A DNA stretch of 64,000 bases from Chelatococcus composti (lineage in GTDB: Bacteria; Pseudomonadota; Alphaproteobacteria; Rhizobiales; Beijerinckiaceae): contig NZ_JACHEH010000002.1 of assembly GCF_014201415.1 (NCBI RefSeq), forward strand, positions 434,001 through 498,000, read 5' to 3'. Positions 1 through 11,383 of the stretch are shown piece by piece. Each line of letters starts with the position of its first letter. The first letter of the stretch is position 1. Position numbers and translations under genes: made by a program. The notes under the pieces were generated by a model that made no database searches, was not told where the DNA came from, and saw nothing but the letters and a program-made list of their open reading frames with translations.

Positions 1-994
1 TCGTGCCGCCGCCGACATCCGTCGCCACCGCGACGCGCATGGCCGGCGTCTCGCTGACGGCCTTCCTCATGTCGAAGAGACCGCTGCCGATAAAAAGGTT
101 GGACGTGGGACAGAAGACGGCGACCGAACCCGTCTCTGCCATGCGGCGGCGCTCGGCCTCGGTGAGGTGGATGCAATGGCCGAAGAGGCTGCGCTCGCCG
201 GTGAGGCCGAACCGGTCGTAGACGTCGAGATAGCCGTCCGCCTCGGGAAAGAGCCGGCGCACCGTCTCGATCTCGGCGCAGTTCTCCGACAGGTGCGTCT
301 GCACGAGAAGGTCTGGATGCTCCCGCCTGAGCGCCCCTGCAGCCGCGAGCTGCCCGGCCGTCGAGGTGATGGCGAAGCGTGGCGTGATGGCGACGCGCTG
401 GCGCCCACGCCCGTGCCAGCGGACGATCAGCGCCTTCGTCTCGTCATAGCCGCGCTGCGCCGTATCCGTGAGGGCCGGCGGCGCGTTTCGGTCCATCATC
501 ACCTTGCCGCCGAGCATGCCCATGCCGCGGCGCTCGGCCTCCGCGAAATAGGCGTCGACCGAGACGGGATGGACCGAGCAGAAGGCGAGCGCCGTCGTCG
601 TCCCATTGCGGGCAAGCTCGTCGAAGAAGAATACCGCCTGCTCGGCCGCGTGGGCTGGATCGGCGAAGCGCTGCTCCTCGACAAAAGTATATTTCTCGAG
701 CCATTCGAGCAGCTGCGTCCCATAGGAAGCGATGACCTGTGTCTGCGGGAAATGGATGTGCGGATCGATGAATCCCGGCAGGATGAGCGCATCGGGGTAG
801 TGATCGACTGGCGTGCCGGGCGGCAGGGTCGCGAGCAGCGGGGCCGCCTCGCCGACCGCTGCGATGCGGCCGTCCCGCACCACCACGAGGCCGTCGACGA
901 AATAGCGATAGCTCGCCTCGTCCCCCGCCCCTTGCGGCGGCGCAAGAAAGGTGAGCACGCGGCCGCGCACGGAGCGGAAGGCAGGATCAGCCAT
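1..994 (-). CDS. guaD: Guanine deaminase, C-terminus cut by window edge
   Basis: Cytosolic amidohydrolase that converts guanine to xanthine and ammonia in purine salvage. The reading frame on the minus strand starts ATG at 994 and is still open at base 1, giving 331 residues of a protein that is usually about 430-450. The metal-binding HxH is at H79/H81 in a PGFIDPHIH context. The guanine-deaminase signature GKVMMDRNAP is near residues 163-172, a further zinc ligand H234 lies in THLSEN, H273 lies in FGHCIHL, and the catalytic Asp is D326 in VATDVGGG. These motifs separate it from the related ATZ/TRZ hydrolases. The DUF1178 gene lies upstream on the same strand with a 74-bp gap. The last part of the TIM barrel is outside the window. 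Confidence 0.93.
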   Translation of the reverse strand, partial: MADPAFRSVRGRVLTFLAPPQGAGDEASYRYFVDGLVVVRDGRIAAVGEAAPLLATLPPGTPVDHYPDALILPGFIDPHIHFPQTQVIASYGTQLLEWLEKYTFVEEQRFADPAHAAEQAVFFFDELARNGTTTALAFCSVHPVSVDAYFAEAERRGMGMLGGKVMMDRNAPPALTDTAQRGYDETKALIVRWHGRGRQRVAITPRFAITSTAGQLAAAGALRREHPDLLVQTHLSENCAEIETVRRLFPEADGYLDVYDRFGLTGERSLFGHCIHLTEAERRRMAETGSVAVFCPTSNLFIGSGLFDMRKAVSETPAMRVAVATDVGGGT

Positions 995-1068
995 GGCTGG
1001 AAGCTCCATTGTCGTCGCCGCCCAGATTGATGCCAGCGGACACCGGCGTCAAAGCCGCTCGCAGGGGT

Positions 1069-1536
1069 TCAGTTGCCCTCTTCCGGCAGGCGCGGCAGCG
1101 GCAGAACCTCGATGCCCTCCTCGTGCAGGGCACGCACCTCCTCGAGCGAAGCGCCGCCGTAAATGGCGCGCTCCTCCGTCTCGCCCGCATGCATGCGCCG
1201 GGCCTCCTCGGGGAAGCGGTCGCCCACATTCTCGGCGTTCTCCAGGACATGACGGCGCACGGCGCGCAGGAAAGCGCGTATCTGCCGATCCTTTTCGGAG
1301 AGGAGGGCTACAGGACCGGACTCGGCGGGCGCGCCCGCCGGCGCGGACGGAAGCGCCGGCTGGTCCCTGTCCGTCCGTTTCACGGCCGGGGCCATGATGG
1401 CCTTCGAGACCCGGGCGGAGCCGCAGTGGGGACAGGTGACGAGCCCGCCGGCCGAAAGCTTCTCGTAGGCCGCGCTGTCGGTGAACCAGCTGTCGAATGT
1501 ATGGTTCTTGTCGCAGACGAGATCGTAGCGGATCAT
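1069..1536 (-). CDS. DUF1178 family protein
   Basis: A 155-residue conserved protein of unknown function that is common in alpha- and betaproteobacteria. The N-terminus MIRYDLVCDKNHTFDSWF is the family hallmark. Cys8 with the CPHC motif at C35-C38 suggests a small zinc ribbon, and the middle is a low-complexity Ala/Pro linker. The C-terminal half, with RRHVLENAENVGDRFPEEARRMH nearby, is the conserved helical part. It sits between guaD and the glutaredoxin gene on the same strand. I assign no function; the zinc-ribbon reading is inference from the cysteine spacing. Confidence 0.9.
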   Translation of the reverse strand: MIRYDLVCDKNHTFDSWFTDSAAYEKLSAGGLVTCPHCGSARVSKAIMAPAVKRTDRDQPALPSAPAGAPAESGPVALLSEKDRQIRAFLRAVRRHVLENAENVGDRFPEEARRMHAGETEERAIYGGASLEEVRALHEEGIEVLPLPRLPEEGN

Positions 1537-1563
1537 CTCTCGGTCACTCCGGCGCCCGGAGCC

Positions 1564-1821
1564 TCAAGCCGCGAGCAACGCGTCGAGCTCGCCGCGGGAA
1601 TCGAGCGCATAGAGATCGTCGCAGCCGCCGACATGCCGCTCGCCGATGAAGATCTGCGGCACGGTGGTGCGTCCGGCCGCCCGCTCGATCATCTCGTCGC
1701 GCAGGTCGCTGCGGCCGGTGATCTCGATTTCCTGGAACGCGACACCCTTGCGCTGCAGCAGATCCTTGGCAGCGCTGCAGTAGGGGCACCAGGACTTGGT
1801 ATAGATGACGACGGAGGCCAT
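1564..1821 (-). CDS. grxC: Glutaredoxin 3
   Basis: An 85-residue dithiol glutaredoxin that reduces disulfides and mixed glutathione disulfides in the cytoplasm. The active site CPYC is at residues 12-15, the cis-proline loop TVPQIF has Pro55, and the glutathione-binding GGCDD is at 65-69. Length and motifs match the GrxC family over the whole protein. It lies between DUF1178 and comF, all on the minus strand, with about 58 bp to the comF stop. This arrangement (comF-grxC-DUF1178) recurs in related bacteria, which supports a short operon led by comF. Confidence 0.95.
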   Translation of the reverse strand: MASVVIYTKSWCPYCSAAKDLLQRKGVAFQEIEITGRSDLRDEMIERAAGRTTVPQIFIGERHVGGCDDLYALDSRGELDALLAA

Positions 1822-1879
1822 CCTTCTCCTGCCTTGTCTTGTGGCGCCGGCTCACGGCGCCCTTGCTGTCATATAGGCG

Positions 1880-2656
1880 TCAATCCCCGCCGACGACAAC
1901 TCGCGCGAAGGCGAGGACGTCCACTTGCTGTGCGCCGGCGCGCAGCAGCGCACGGCTGGCAGCATTGGCGGTCGCGCCGGTGGTCAGCACGTCGTCGACG
2001 AGGACGACTGTACGGCCCTCCACATGCGCGCGCCTGTCGGCCGGCACGGCGAAGGCACCCTGCAGGTTGCCGGCCCGCTGGAGCCGCGTGAGACCCGTCT
2101 GGGGCCGCGTGCGCCTGACGCGGCGCAGCACCTCCGCCTCCCAGGGCACGCCGGTGAGGCGGGAGATAACACGGGCAAGCGCCGCAGCCTGGTTGAACCG
2201 GCGCATGAAAAGCCGCATGCGGTGCAGCGGCACCGGCACCAGCACGTCCGCCCCGGCCAGGATCTCGCCGCCCGCACGCACCATCATGCGTCCCATGGCC
2301 TCGGCAAGATCCATGCGATCGCCGTATTTCAGCCGGTGCACCATCTCCCGCACGGCGCCGTCGAAACGGGCAACCGCCCGCGCCCGGCCGAAGACCGGCG
2401 GCTCGGCGATGGCCGCCGGCGACAGGAGCAGCCCGCCGATATCCACGGCGAAAGGCGTGCCGAGCCGCTCGCAGAACGGTCGCTCGATGAAGGCGATCCC
2501 GCTCCAGCAGCGCGGACAGAGCGCATGAGCCTCGGCAGTGGCCGCGCCGCAGGCGACGCAGCGAGGCGGATAGAGAAGATCGGCCAGCTTCGTCCCCGCC
2601 CGCCGGACGGAGCGATGGAGGCGGGAAGCGAGAGACGCTTCGGCAACAAGGTTCAT
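1880..2656 (-). CDS. comF: ComF family phosphoribosyltransferase-like protein
   Basis: A 258-residue ComF homologue. The N-terminal zinc finger has C33, C36, C47 and C50 (CVAC and CPRC). The C-terminal phosphoribosyltransferase fold carries the PRPP motif VVLVDDVLTTGAT with the acidic pair D221-D222. ComF proteins are needed for DNA uptake in competent bacteria, but most alphaproteobacteria keep the gene without known competence, and no substrate is established. The ATG at 2656 faces the methyltransferase gene across a 69-bp gap, so the two genes probably have divergent promoters there. Confidence 0.9.
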   Translation of the reverse strand: MNLVAEASLASRLHRSVRRAGTKLADLLYPPRCVACGAATAEAHALCPRCWSGIAFIERPFCERLGTPFAVDIGGLLLSPAAIAEPPVFGRARAVARFDGAVREMVHRLKYGDRMDLAEAMGRMMVRAGGEILAGADVLVPVPLHRMRLFMRRFNQAAALARVISRLTGVPWEAEVLRRVRRTRPQTGLTRLQRAGNLQGAFAVPADRRAHVEGRTVVLVDDVLTTGATANAASRALLRAGAQQVDVLAFARVVVGGD

Positions 2657-2725
2657 CGGTGCCGGGCCGGAATGCTTTGACCTTGCCCGCGCGACGGCCC
2701 ATAAGGCCGCAACGGATCACGCGCC

Positions 2726-3625
2726 ATGACAAATGCCCCCCAGATCTTCGACCGTCGTCAGCAGCGCCTGCGCCTGACGCGCGCCGGGCGTCTCGGTTAT
2801 GCCGACTTCCTCCTGACGCGGGTCTGCGACGAGCTTGCCGAACGGATTGCGGCCGTCAAGCGCAGCTTTCCGCGGGCCCTCGACCTCGGCACGCCGCATG
2901 GCGGTGCGGCCGCCGCACTCCTGGCGAGCGGGCAGGTCGGGCACGTCCTGCATGCAGCTCCGGTCCGCCCGCTCCTCCCCACCGCGGCCGGGGCGACGGT
3001 GGTTGCGGACGAGGAACTCATTCCCTTCGCGCCGAAGAGCTTTGACCTCGTGGTGTCGCTGCTGGCTCTGCAGGGAGTCAACGACCTGCCGGGCTCGCTT
3101 GCGCAGATCCGCCGCTGCCTCGTCGACGACGGACTGTTCGTCGGCTGCCTCTTCGGCGGCAGCACGCTGAACGAGCTGCGCACCGCCTTCGCGGCCGCCG
3201 AGGCGGAAGTCGAAGGGGGCGTCAGCCCGCGCGTCGCACCCTTCGCGGACCTGCGCGACCTCGGAGGCCTGCTGCAGCGCGCCGGCCTCGCCCTGCCGGT
3301 CACGGACGTCGATACGCTGACCGTGCGCTACGACAACGCCTTCGCACTCATGCGCGACCTGAGGGCAATGGGCCTCACCAACACCCTCGTCGAGCGTCGC
3401 CGCACACCGCTGCGCCGGGCAACCCTGATACGCGCCGCCGCCATCTATGCGGAGCGCTTCGCCATGGCGGACGGGCGCATTCCGGCGACCTTCGACATCG
3501 TCTGGCTGTCCGGCTGGGCACCGCATGAAAGCCAGCGGAAGCCTCTGCGACCGGGCTCGGCGAAGATGCGCCTCGCCGACGCGCTGAAGGGATTTGCGCC
3601 GGACAGAAAGGACGAGGGCGCATGA
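2726..3625 (+). CDS. SAM-dependent methyltransferase-fold protein, NDUFAF5/BioC-like
   Basis: A 299-residue protein of the BioC/NDUFAF5 branch of class I methyltransferases. A motif-I-like segment ALDLGTPHG is at 51-59, an acidic/FDLVVS strand lies around 108-113, and GGSTLNELRTAF around 148-159 matches the GGxTLYELR segment typical of NDUFAF5 relatives. The mitochondrial homologue acts in complex I assembly as an arginine hydroxylase, so a methyltransferase label may be wrong. Motif I lacks the usual glycine-rich GxGxG, which fits an altered activity. It is transcribed away from comF. Confidence 0.8.
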   Translation: MTNAPQIFDRRQQRLRLTRAGRLGYADFLLTRVCDELAERIAAVKRSFPRALDLGTPHGGAAAALLASGQVGHVLHAAPVRPLLPTAAGATVVADEELIPFAPKSFDLVVSLLALQGVNDLPGSLAQIRRCLVDDGLFVGCLFGGSTLNELRTAFAAAEAEVEGGVSPRVAPFADLRDLGGLLQRAGLALPVTDVDTLTVRYDNAFALMRDLRAMGLTNTLVERRRTPLRRATLIRAAAIYAERFAMADGRIPATFDIVWLSGWAPHESQRKPLRPGSAKMRLADALKGFAPDRKDEGA

Positions 3626-3631
3626 ACGCAC

Positions 3632-3646
3632 GGCGGTAAAACCGCC
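3632..3646 (+). terminator. Short hairpin after the methyltransferase gene
   Basis: GGCGGT-AAA-ACCGCC starts 7 bp after the stop codon at 3625. The 6-bp stem is perfect but there is no following T run, so termination is only a possibility. Confidence 0.3.
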
Positions 3647-3733
3647 CATGGGTCTTGCCAACGGCCAGCCACTCACGTCTCATGCCCGGGAACCGGCTTT
3701 GGAGCAGGTTCCGGCTCGGGACGGGAGGAGGCG

Positions 3734-4891
3734 ATGCATTCCTTCACCTTCAGCACGGCGAAAACGATCGTCTTCGGCGCCGGCAGCATCGCCCAGATCG
3801 GCAACATCGCCCTCAGCCATCTGGGCAAACGCGTCATCCTCGTCACCGACCGCGGCATCGTCGACGCGAAGCTGCATGAGGGCGCGCTCGCATCCCTTGC
3901 CGCGGCGGGCGTCGCGGTCACCGTCTTCGACGGCGTGACGGCCGACCCGCCAGAGGCCGTGGTGCTCGCCGCCGCGGGCGAGGCCCGCGCCGCGCAGGCG
4001 GATGGTGTCATCGGCTTCGGCGGTGGCTCGTCCATGGACGTCGCCAAGCTCGTGGCGCTGCTTGCCCGCAGCGGGGAAGAGCTCTCCTCCGTCTACGGCG
4101 TCGGCCAGGCGAAGGGGCCGCGCCTGCCGCTCGTGCTGGTGCCGACGACGGCGGGTACCGGCTCGGAGGTGACGCCGATCTCCATCGTCACCACGGGCGA
4201 AGCCGAGAAGAAGGGCGTCGTGTCGCCCGTCCTGCTGCCGGACATCGCACTGCTCGACCCGGAGCTCACCTATGCGCTGCCGCATCACGTGACCGCGGCG
4301 ACGGGGATCGACGCCATGGTGCACGCCATCGAGGCCTATACCTCGACGAGCGCCAACAACAATCCCGTCTCCCGCCTGCTCGCTAGAGAAGCGCTGAAGC
4401 TCCTCGGCGGCGACATCCGTTCGGCCGTGCGCGACGGCACGCACGGGGAGGCACGCGCCAACATGCTGCTCGGCGCCATGTTCGCCGGCCAGGCCTTCGC
4501 CAACTCGCCCGTGGCAGCCGTCCACGCCCTCGCCTATCCGGTGGGCGGCCACTATCACGTGCCGCACGGCCTCTCGAACGCCCTCGTGCTGCCGCACGTG
4601 CTGCGCTTCAACGCCGAGGCCTGCGGCCCCGCCTATGCCGAGATCGCTCCCTGCGCCTTCCCCTGGCTCGCCGAAGTGCCGGCGGCACGGCGAGCGGAGG
4701 CCTTCGCAGAGGCCCTGGAGCACCTGTGCGAGGAGATCGGCCTCGCCCGGCGCCTGCGCGACGTCGGCATACCGCGTGAGGACCTGCCCCGCCTCGCGCG
4801 CGACGCCATGAAGCAGACCCGCCTGCTCGTCAACAACCCCCGGCCCCTGAGCGAGGCCGACGCCCTCAGCATCTACGAGGCTGCCTGGTGA
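3734..4891 (+). CDS. Iron-containing alcohol dehydrogenase
   Basis: A 385-residue group III (iron-dependent) NAD(P)-linked alcohol dehydrogenase. The dinucleotide-binding GGGSSMDVAK spans 97-105 and the PTTAGTGSEVT segment 138-147. Predicted metal ligands are D193 and H197 (GIDAMVHA), H264 and H278 (in GGHYHVPHG). Full length compared with the family. The substrate cannot be read from the sequence; relatives act on short alcohols, lactaldehyde or maleylacetate. The following thioesterase starts inside its stop codon, so the two are translationally coupled, which suggests a shared catabolic role for an acyl or aldehyde substrate. Confidence 0.9.
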   Translation: MHSFTFSTAKTIVFGAGSIAQIGNIALSHLGKRVILVTDRGIVDAKLHEGALASLAAAGVAVTVFDGVTADPPEAVVLAAAGEARAAQADGVIGFGGGSSMDVAKLVALLARSGEELSSVYGVGQAKGPRLPLVLVPTTAGTGSEVTPISIVTTGEAEKKGVVSPVLLPDIALLDPELTYALPHHVTAATGIDAMVHAIEAYTSTSANNNPVSRLLAREALKLLGGDIRSAVRDGTHGEARANMLLGAMFAGQAFANSPVAAVHALAYPVGGHYHVPHGLSNALVLPHVLRFNAEACGPAYAEIAPCAFPWLAEVPAARRAEAFAEALEHLCEEIGLARRLRDVGIPREDLPRLARDAMKQTRLLVNNPRPLSEADALSIYEAAW

Positions 4892-5376
4892 ACCATCATC
4901 CGACGCCCCCCGTCCCGGCCACGGCGCGGCGGACGCGGCCGAGCCGGACCGCCTATCGTCACTTTCACCGCATCGAAACGCGCTGGCATGACAACGACGC
5001 CTACGGCCATGTCAACAACGTCACCTACTACGCCTATGTGGACACGGCGGTGAACCGCTTCCTCATCGACAATGGCCTCATCGACATCGCGAGGAGCCCG
5101 CACATCTTCCTCGTCGCGGAGACCGGCCTCACCTATTTCGCCAGCGCCGCCTATCCCGACGCGCTCGAGGTCGGGCTCGCCATCTCCCGTCTCGGCCGCT
5201 CCTCCGTCACCTATGACGTCGCCGTGTTCCGCACCGGCGAGAACGAGGCGCTGGCGGCCGGCCACTACGTGCACGTTCTTGTCGCGCGCGACAGCCAGAG
5301 GCCTGTGGATATCTTGGAAAAGATCCGGACGGCCCTGCTGCCACTCGTCGTCGATGCCAGAAATGACGCCGGCTAA
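4888..5376 (+). CDS. Acyl-CoA thioesterase, 4-hydroxybenzoyl-CoA thioesterase family
   Basis: A 162-residue single hotdog-fold thioesterase. The motif RWHDNDAYGHVNN at 32-44 contains the presumed catalytic Asp (D37). GTG start: the GTGA overlap with the upstream dehydrogenase stop (4889-4891) decides the start and implies coupling. Members hydrolyse acyl-CoA thioesters in the cytoplasm, and this branch (GHVNNxxY) includes YbgC-like and medium-chain enzymes. The substrate is unknown. The gene converges on mutT across a 92-bp gap with no clear terminator. Confidence 0.87.
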   Translation: MNHHPTPPVPATARRTRPSRTAYRHFHRIETRWHDNDAYGHVNNVTYYAYVDTAVNRFLIDNGLIDIARSPHIFLVAETGLTYFASAAYPDALEVGLAISRLGRSSVTYDVAVFRTGENEALAAGHYVHVLVARDSQRPVDILEKIRTALLPLVVDARNDAG

Positions 5377-5468
5377 TCATCGCAGCCCAGAATCGAAGCC
5401 GGAGCCTTTCTGCACCTGGCCTGCGCCGGCAAATGAACCGTGCCGGTCACGCTGCCTGCGGCCGAAGC

Positions 5469-5867
5469 TCACATCAGCGCCGTCAAATGCGGGATCAACG
5501 GCTCATCTGCCGGCGGCATGGGATAGTCGCGCAGGCGGTTCGGCATCACCCACTTGAGCGCCTGTCCCTCGCGCGGCATGACCTGCCCCTCCCAGCGCCG
5601 GCAGACATAGAGCGGCATCAGGAGATGGAAAGTCTCGTAGGCGTGGCTCGCGAAGGTCAAGGGCGCAAGGCAGGGCTCGGCCACCGTGATGCCGAGCTCC
5701 TCGTGAAGCTCGCGGATCAGCGTTTCCTCCGGCCGCTCGCCGGGCTCCACCTTGCCGCCAGGGAACTCCCACAGCCCGGCGAGCTGCTTGCCCTCGGGCC
5801 GCTGGGCGATGAGCACACGCCCGTCCACGTCGAGGAGGGCGCAGGCGGCGACGAGGACGAGCTTCAT
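5469..5867 (-). CDS. mutT: 8-oxo-dGTP diphosphatase, MutT-type Nudix hydrolase
   Basis: A 132-residue Nudix protein that removes oxidised dGTP from the nucleotide pool. The Nudix box G38-x5-E44-x7-R52-E53-x2-E56-E57-x-G59 is complete. Length, the WEFPGGKVEPGE run at 33-44 and the C-terminal PADEPLI segment match MutT rather than other Nudix enzymes. The gene follows argJ on the same strand after 10 bp, a pairing found widely in alphaproteobacteria, so both are likely on one transcript. Confidence 0.92.
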   Translation of the reverse strand: MKLVLVAACALLDVDGRVLIAQRPEGKQLAGLWEFPGGKVEPGERPEETLIRELHEELGITVAEPCLAPLTFASHAYETFHLLMPLYVCRRWEGQVMPREGQALKWVMPNRLRDYPMPPADEPLIPHLTALM

Positions 5868-5877
5868 CGACGGTGCC

Positions 5878-7119
5878 TCAGGAGCGGTAATCGCCGTTGA
5901 TGGCGACGTATTCCTTCGTCAGGTCGCAGGTCCACACCGTGGCCTTGCCGCGTCCGAGACCGAGATCGACGCGGATCAGGATCTCGTCGCCTCGCATGTA
6001 GGCAGTGGTGAGCGCCTCGTCGTAGGACGGGTCGCGCTCACCCTGGTGCGCCACGCGGATGTCGCCGAAGTAGATGGTGAGCCTGTCGCGCTCGGCTGGC
6101 TCGCCCGCCTTGCCGACGGCCATGACGACGCGGCCCCAGTTGGCGTCCTCGCCGGCTACGGCCGTCTTCACCAGCGGCGAGTTGGCGATGGAGAAGGCGA
6201 TGCGCTTGGCCGAGGCAGCGCTGACCGCTCCCTCGACGGTGACGGTGATGAACTTGCGCGCTCCCTCGCCGTCACGGGCCACCTGCTGGGCAAGATCGAG
6301 CAGGAGTTCACCGAGCGCCTTGCGGAAGGCGGCGAGCCGGCGGTCGCCCGCCTCCTCGATGCGCGGGGCGCCACGCCTGGCCGCCGCACCGGTGGCAAAC
6401 AGCATCAGCGTGTCGGAGGTCGAGGTGTCGCCGTCTACGGTCACCGCATTGAAGGTGGTCTCGACGCCGCGCGCCAGGAGCCGCTGCAGGACCGGCGCGG
6501 CAATGGGCGCGTCGGTGACGACGAAGGAGAGCATGGTCGCCATGTCGGGCGCGATCATCCCGGCACCCTTGGCGATGCCGTTGATGGTCACGGGCACGCC
6601 GCCGAGATTGACCGTGCGCGTCGCCACCTTGGGAAAGGTGTCGGTTGTCATGATGGCACGCGCGGCTTCGATCCACGGCCCGCCCCCGGCGCGCCTCACA
6701 CAGTCTTCCAGTACGCCCTCAAACTTCGTCGCATCGAGCGGCTCGCCGATGACGCCGGTGGAGGCGAGGAACACGTCCTCAGGCCGGCAGCCGGCAGCGG
6801 CGGCGGCGATCTTCGCCGTCAGGGCCACCGCCTCGCGGCCCTTCGTGCCGGTGAAGGCATTGGCGTTGCCCGAGTTGACGACGAGCGCCCGTGCCGTGCC
6901 GGAAGCAAGGTGCTCCCGGCACCAGTCGACCGCGGCCGAAGGGCACTTGGAACGCGTGAAGACGCCCGCCACCGTCGTGCCCTCGTCGAACACCGCCATC
7001 AGGACGTCGGTGCGGTTCTTGTAGCGGATGCCGGCCGCGGCGGTCGCGAAGCGCACGCCCTCGATGGCGGGCATGTCGGGCACGATCTTGGGAGCAAGCG
7101 GGGAGACGGTGGTGGACAT
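5878..7119 (-). CDS. argJ: Bifunctional glutamate N-acetyltransferase / amino-acid N-acetyltransferase
   Basis: A 413-residue ArgJ that transfers acetyl from N-acetylornithine to glutamate and can also use acetyl-CoA, in cyclic arginine synthesis. It is made as a precursor that cleaves itself before a threonine: [15 protein letters not shown] places the cut at A194/T195. The oxyanion-hole pair is in the STGVIGEP segment near 120-127. The C-terminus ends INGDYRS as is usual. The upstream neighbour on the same strand is the parvulin PPIase, the common order in Rhizobiales. Confidence 0.96.
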   Translation of the reverse strand: MSTTVSPLAPKIVPDMPAIEGVRFATAAAGIRYKNRTDVLMAVFDEGTTVAGVFTRSKCPSAAVDWCREHLASGTARALVVNSGNANAFTGTKGREAVALTAKIAAAAAGCRPEDVFLASTGVIGEPLDATKFEGVLEDCVRRAGGGPWIEAARAIMTTDTFPKVATRTVNLGGVPVTINGIAKGAGMIAPDMATMLSFVVTDAPIAAPVLQRLLARGVETTFNAVTVDGDTSTSDTLMLFATGAAARRGAPRIEEAGDRRLAAFRKALGELLLDLAQQVARDGEGARKFITVTVEGAVSAASAKRIAFSIANSPLVKTAVAGEDANWGRVVMAVGKAGEPAERDRLTIYFGDIRVAHQGERDPSYDEALTTAYMRGDEILIRVDLGLGRGKATVWTCDLTKEYVAINGDYRS

Positions 7120-7173
7120 CGGATGCCTCGGGATGCCCTCGTGCAGGGCCGGCGCGGGCGGTGGTGGGGAAGA

Positions 7174-7202
7174 CCTCGCGGACCAACGGCCGGTCCGCGA
7201 GG
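7174..7202 (-). terminator. Strong hairpin between PPIase and argJ
   Basis: An 11-bp perfect stem (CCTCGCGGACC / GGTCCGCGAGG) with a 7-nt loop lies 18 bp past the PPIase stop. No T run follows on the minus strand, so it may end transcription weakly or protect the PPIase mRNA 3' end while argJ is read on. Confidence 0.5.
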
Positions 7203-7220
7203 AAGACAGGCCCTATCTGC

Positions 7221-8126
7221 TCAGTTCTTCTTCGGCTCGGCCGGCTTCTCGCCGGGCTTGGCGCTGTCGGCCTTGTCGAGTCGCTCGATCTTGGCGTCCT
7301 TGCGCAGGCCGAGGATGAGATCCTGCTGCGCCTTGCGGGCGAGATAGGCCTCGACCTGCTCCTTCACCTCCTCGAAGGTCGGCAGCGGCTTCACACGCCG
7401 GTCCTCGACCTTGATGACGTGCCAGCCGAACTGCGACTTGACGGGAGCGGAGACCTTGCCGGGCTCGAGCGCGAAGGCGGCGTCGGCGAACTCCTTCACC
7501 ATCCGGTCCTTCGTGAAGTAGCCGAGGTCGCCCCCCTCCTTGGCCGAGCCAGGATCCTTCGACACCTCGCCGGCGACCTTGGCGAAATCCTCCCCCGCCT
7601 CGAGCCGCGCGACCACCTTCTTCGCATCCTCCTCGTTCTCGAGGAGGATGTGCCGGGCGCGCACCTCGTCTTCCGGCTTCAGGTTCTTCACCGTCTCGTC
7701 GTAGAGCGCGCGGGCGGCCTCGGGCGTCACCGCCTTCTCGACTTCCTTCTGCAGATATTCGTCGAGCAGCACCTTGTCGCGATAATAGGCAACGCGACGC
7801 TCGAAATCCGGCGCGGCATCGACCTTGGCGGCCCGGGCCGCTTTGGCGCCGAGCTTCAGGTCGATGACGTAGCCGATCAGATAGTCCCGCCGCTGGGCCT
7901 CGGCCATCGCGGGCAGCCGGTCGCCGAGATCCTGCGCCGCGATCTCGAGATCGAGGGCAGTGATGGGCTCGCCATCGACGCGAGCGAGCACCTTCGTCTC
8001 ATCCGCCGCCTGGCTCTGCGCGGGCGCCGGCTGCGCGGGCGCCGAGGTCTGGGCCACGGCCGCCGCACCCGCGAGGAACGCGGCTCCGGTCAGCAGGACG
8101 AGGGCATGCGGGCGAAATCGTTTCAT
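7221..8126 (-). CDS. Parvulin-type peptidyl-prolyl isomerase, exported
   Basis: A 301-residue SurA/PrsA-like isomerase expected in the periplasm. ATG at 8126 gives a typical signal peptide (MKRF, hydrophobic core, cut near AVA at 23-25). An Ala/Pro/Gln linker and an N-terminal SurA-like helical domain follow. The rotamase domain has ARHILLE, GGDLGYF and FGWHVIKVED. The C-terminus is a Lys/Pro tail. It is divergent from secA, so an exported folding factor and the export motor share a 374-bp upstream region. The frame stays open upstream to 8519, but that part shows no signal peptide and is rejected as coding. Confidence 0.9.
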   Translation of the reverse strand: MKRFRPHALVLLTGAAFLAGAAAVAQTSAPAQPAPAQSQAADETKVLARVDGEPITALDLEIAAQDLGDRLPAMAEAQRRDYLIGYVIDLKLGAKAARAAKVDAAPDFERRVAYYRDKVLLDEYLQKEVEKAVTPEAARALYDETVKNLKPEDEVRARHILLENEEDAKKVVARLEAGEDFAKVAGEVSKDPGSAKEGGDLGYFTKDRMVKEFADAAFALEPGKVSAPVKSQFGWHVIKVEDRRVKPLPTFEEVKEQVEAYLARKAQQDLILGLRKDAKIERLDKADSAKPGEKPAEPKKN

Positions 8127-8500
8127 GGATCGGTCCGGCGCGAGCCGCATGGAACATGGACCGGCGGGGCCGCTCGCGCAGGGCCGGCCGGCATCACGGT
8201 GGCATGAGTGGCTGAAGCGCAAGCGCTTGGCAAGGGACAAATCGTCCGCGACAGCTCTCGCCCATTGTTGAAAGCGTTGACATTCCCCCGCCCCGATCCC
8301 ATGTGGCGCAAGGGATCCCGGCCGCCCGACGACGCCCCGGCGGACCAGCAACGCGCAACCTTCAGAGTTATGCTGGACCGGCGCGCTCACGCCGGGTAAT
8401 TGTCGCGCGGCGACAGGAGTTCCACCATAGCCGCGGCTCCTCGGCGCCGCACGTGCGCTCGTTCGTACCGCAAGACTGTTTTCGTCCGGAAAGGCCATCG
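8127..8500. other. Divergent upstream region, PPIase / secA
   Basis: 374 bp without a gene. It holds a perfect TTGACA at 8277-8282 toward secA, but no good -10 at 16-18 bp, and a 10-bp palindrome CAAGCGCTTG at 8220-8229. No SecM-like or other small reading frame with a credible ribosome site was seen. Promoters for both genes must lie here but I cannot place them. Confidence 0.5.
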
Positions 8501-11278
<2,778 letters not shown>

Positions 11279-11383
11279 CGCCGCCGCCGGCCCGTCGCGA
11301 AGCGGGGGGAACAATACGACCGCCGGCACGTTGCCTCGCACAGCCATCGCGCGATGGGGTGCGGGCGGAAACCGGCGGTCGTC

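Noticed and set aside
3685-3713. GGAACC ... GGTTCC inverted repeat before the alcohol dehydrogenase gene
   Set aside because: Only 6 bp arms with a 12-bp spacer; such repeats are expected by chance in GC-rich DNA, and I saw no second copy of note.
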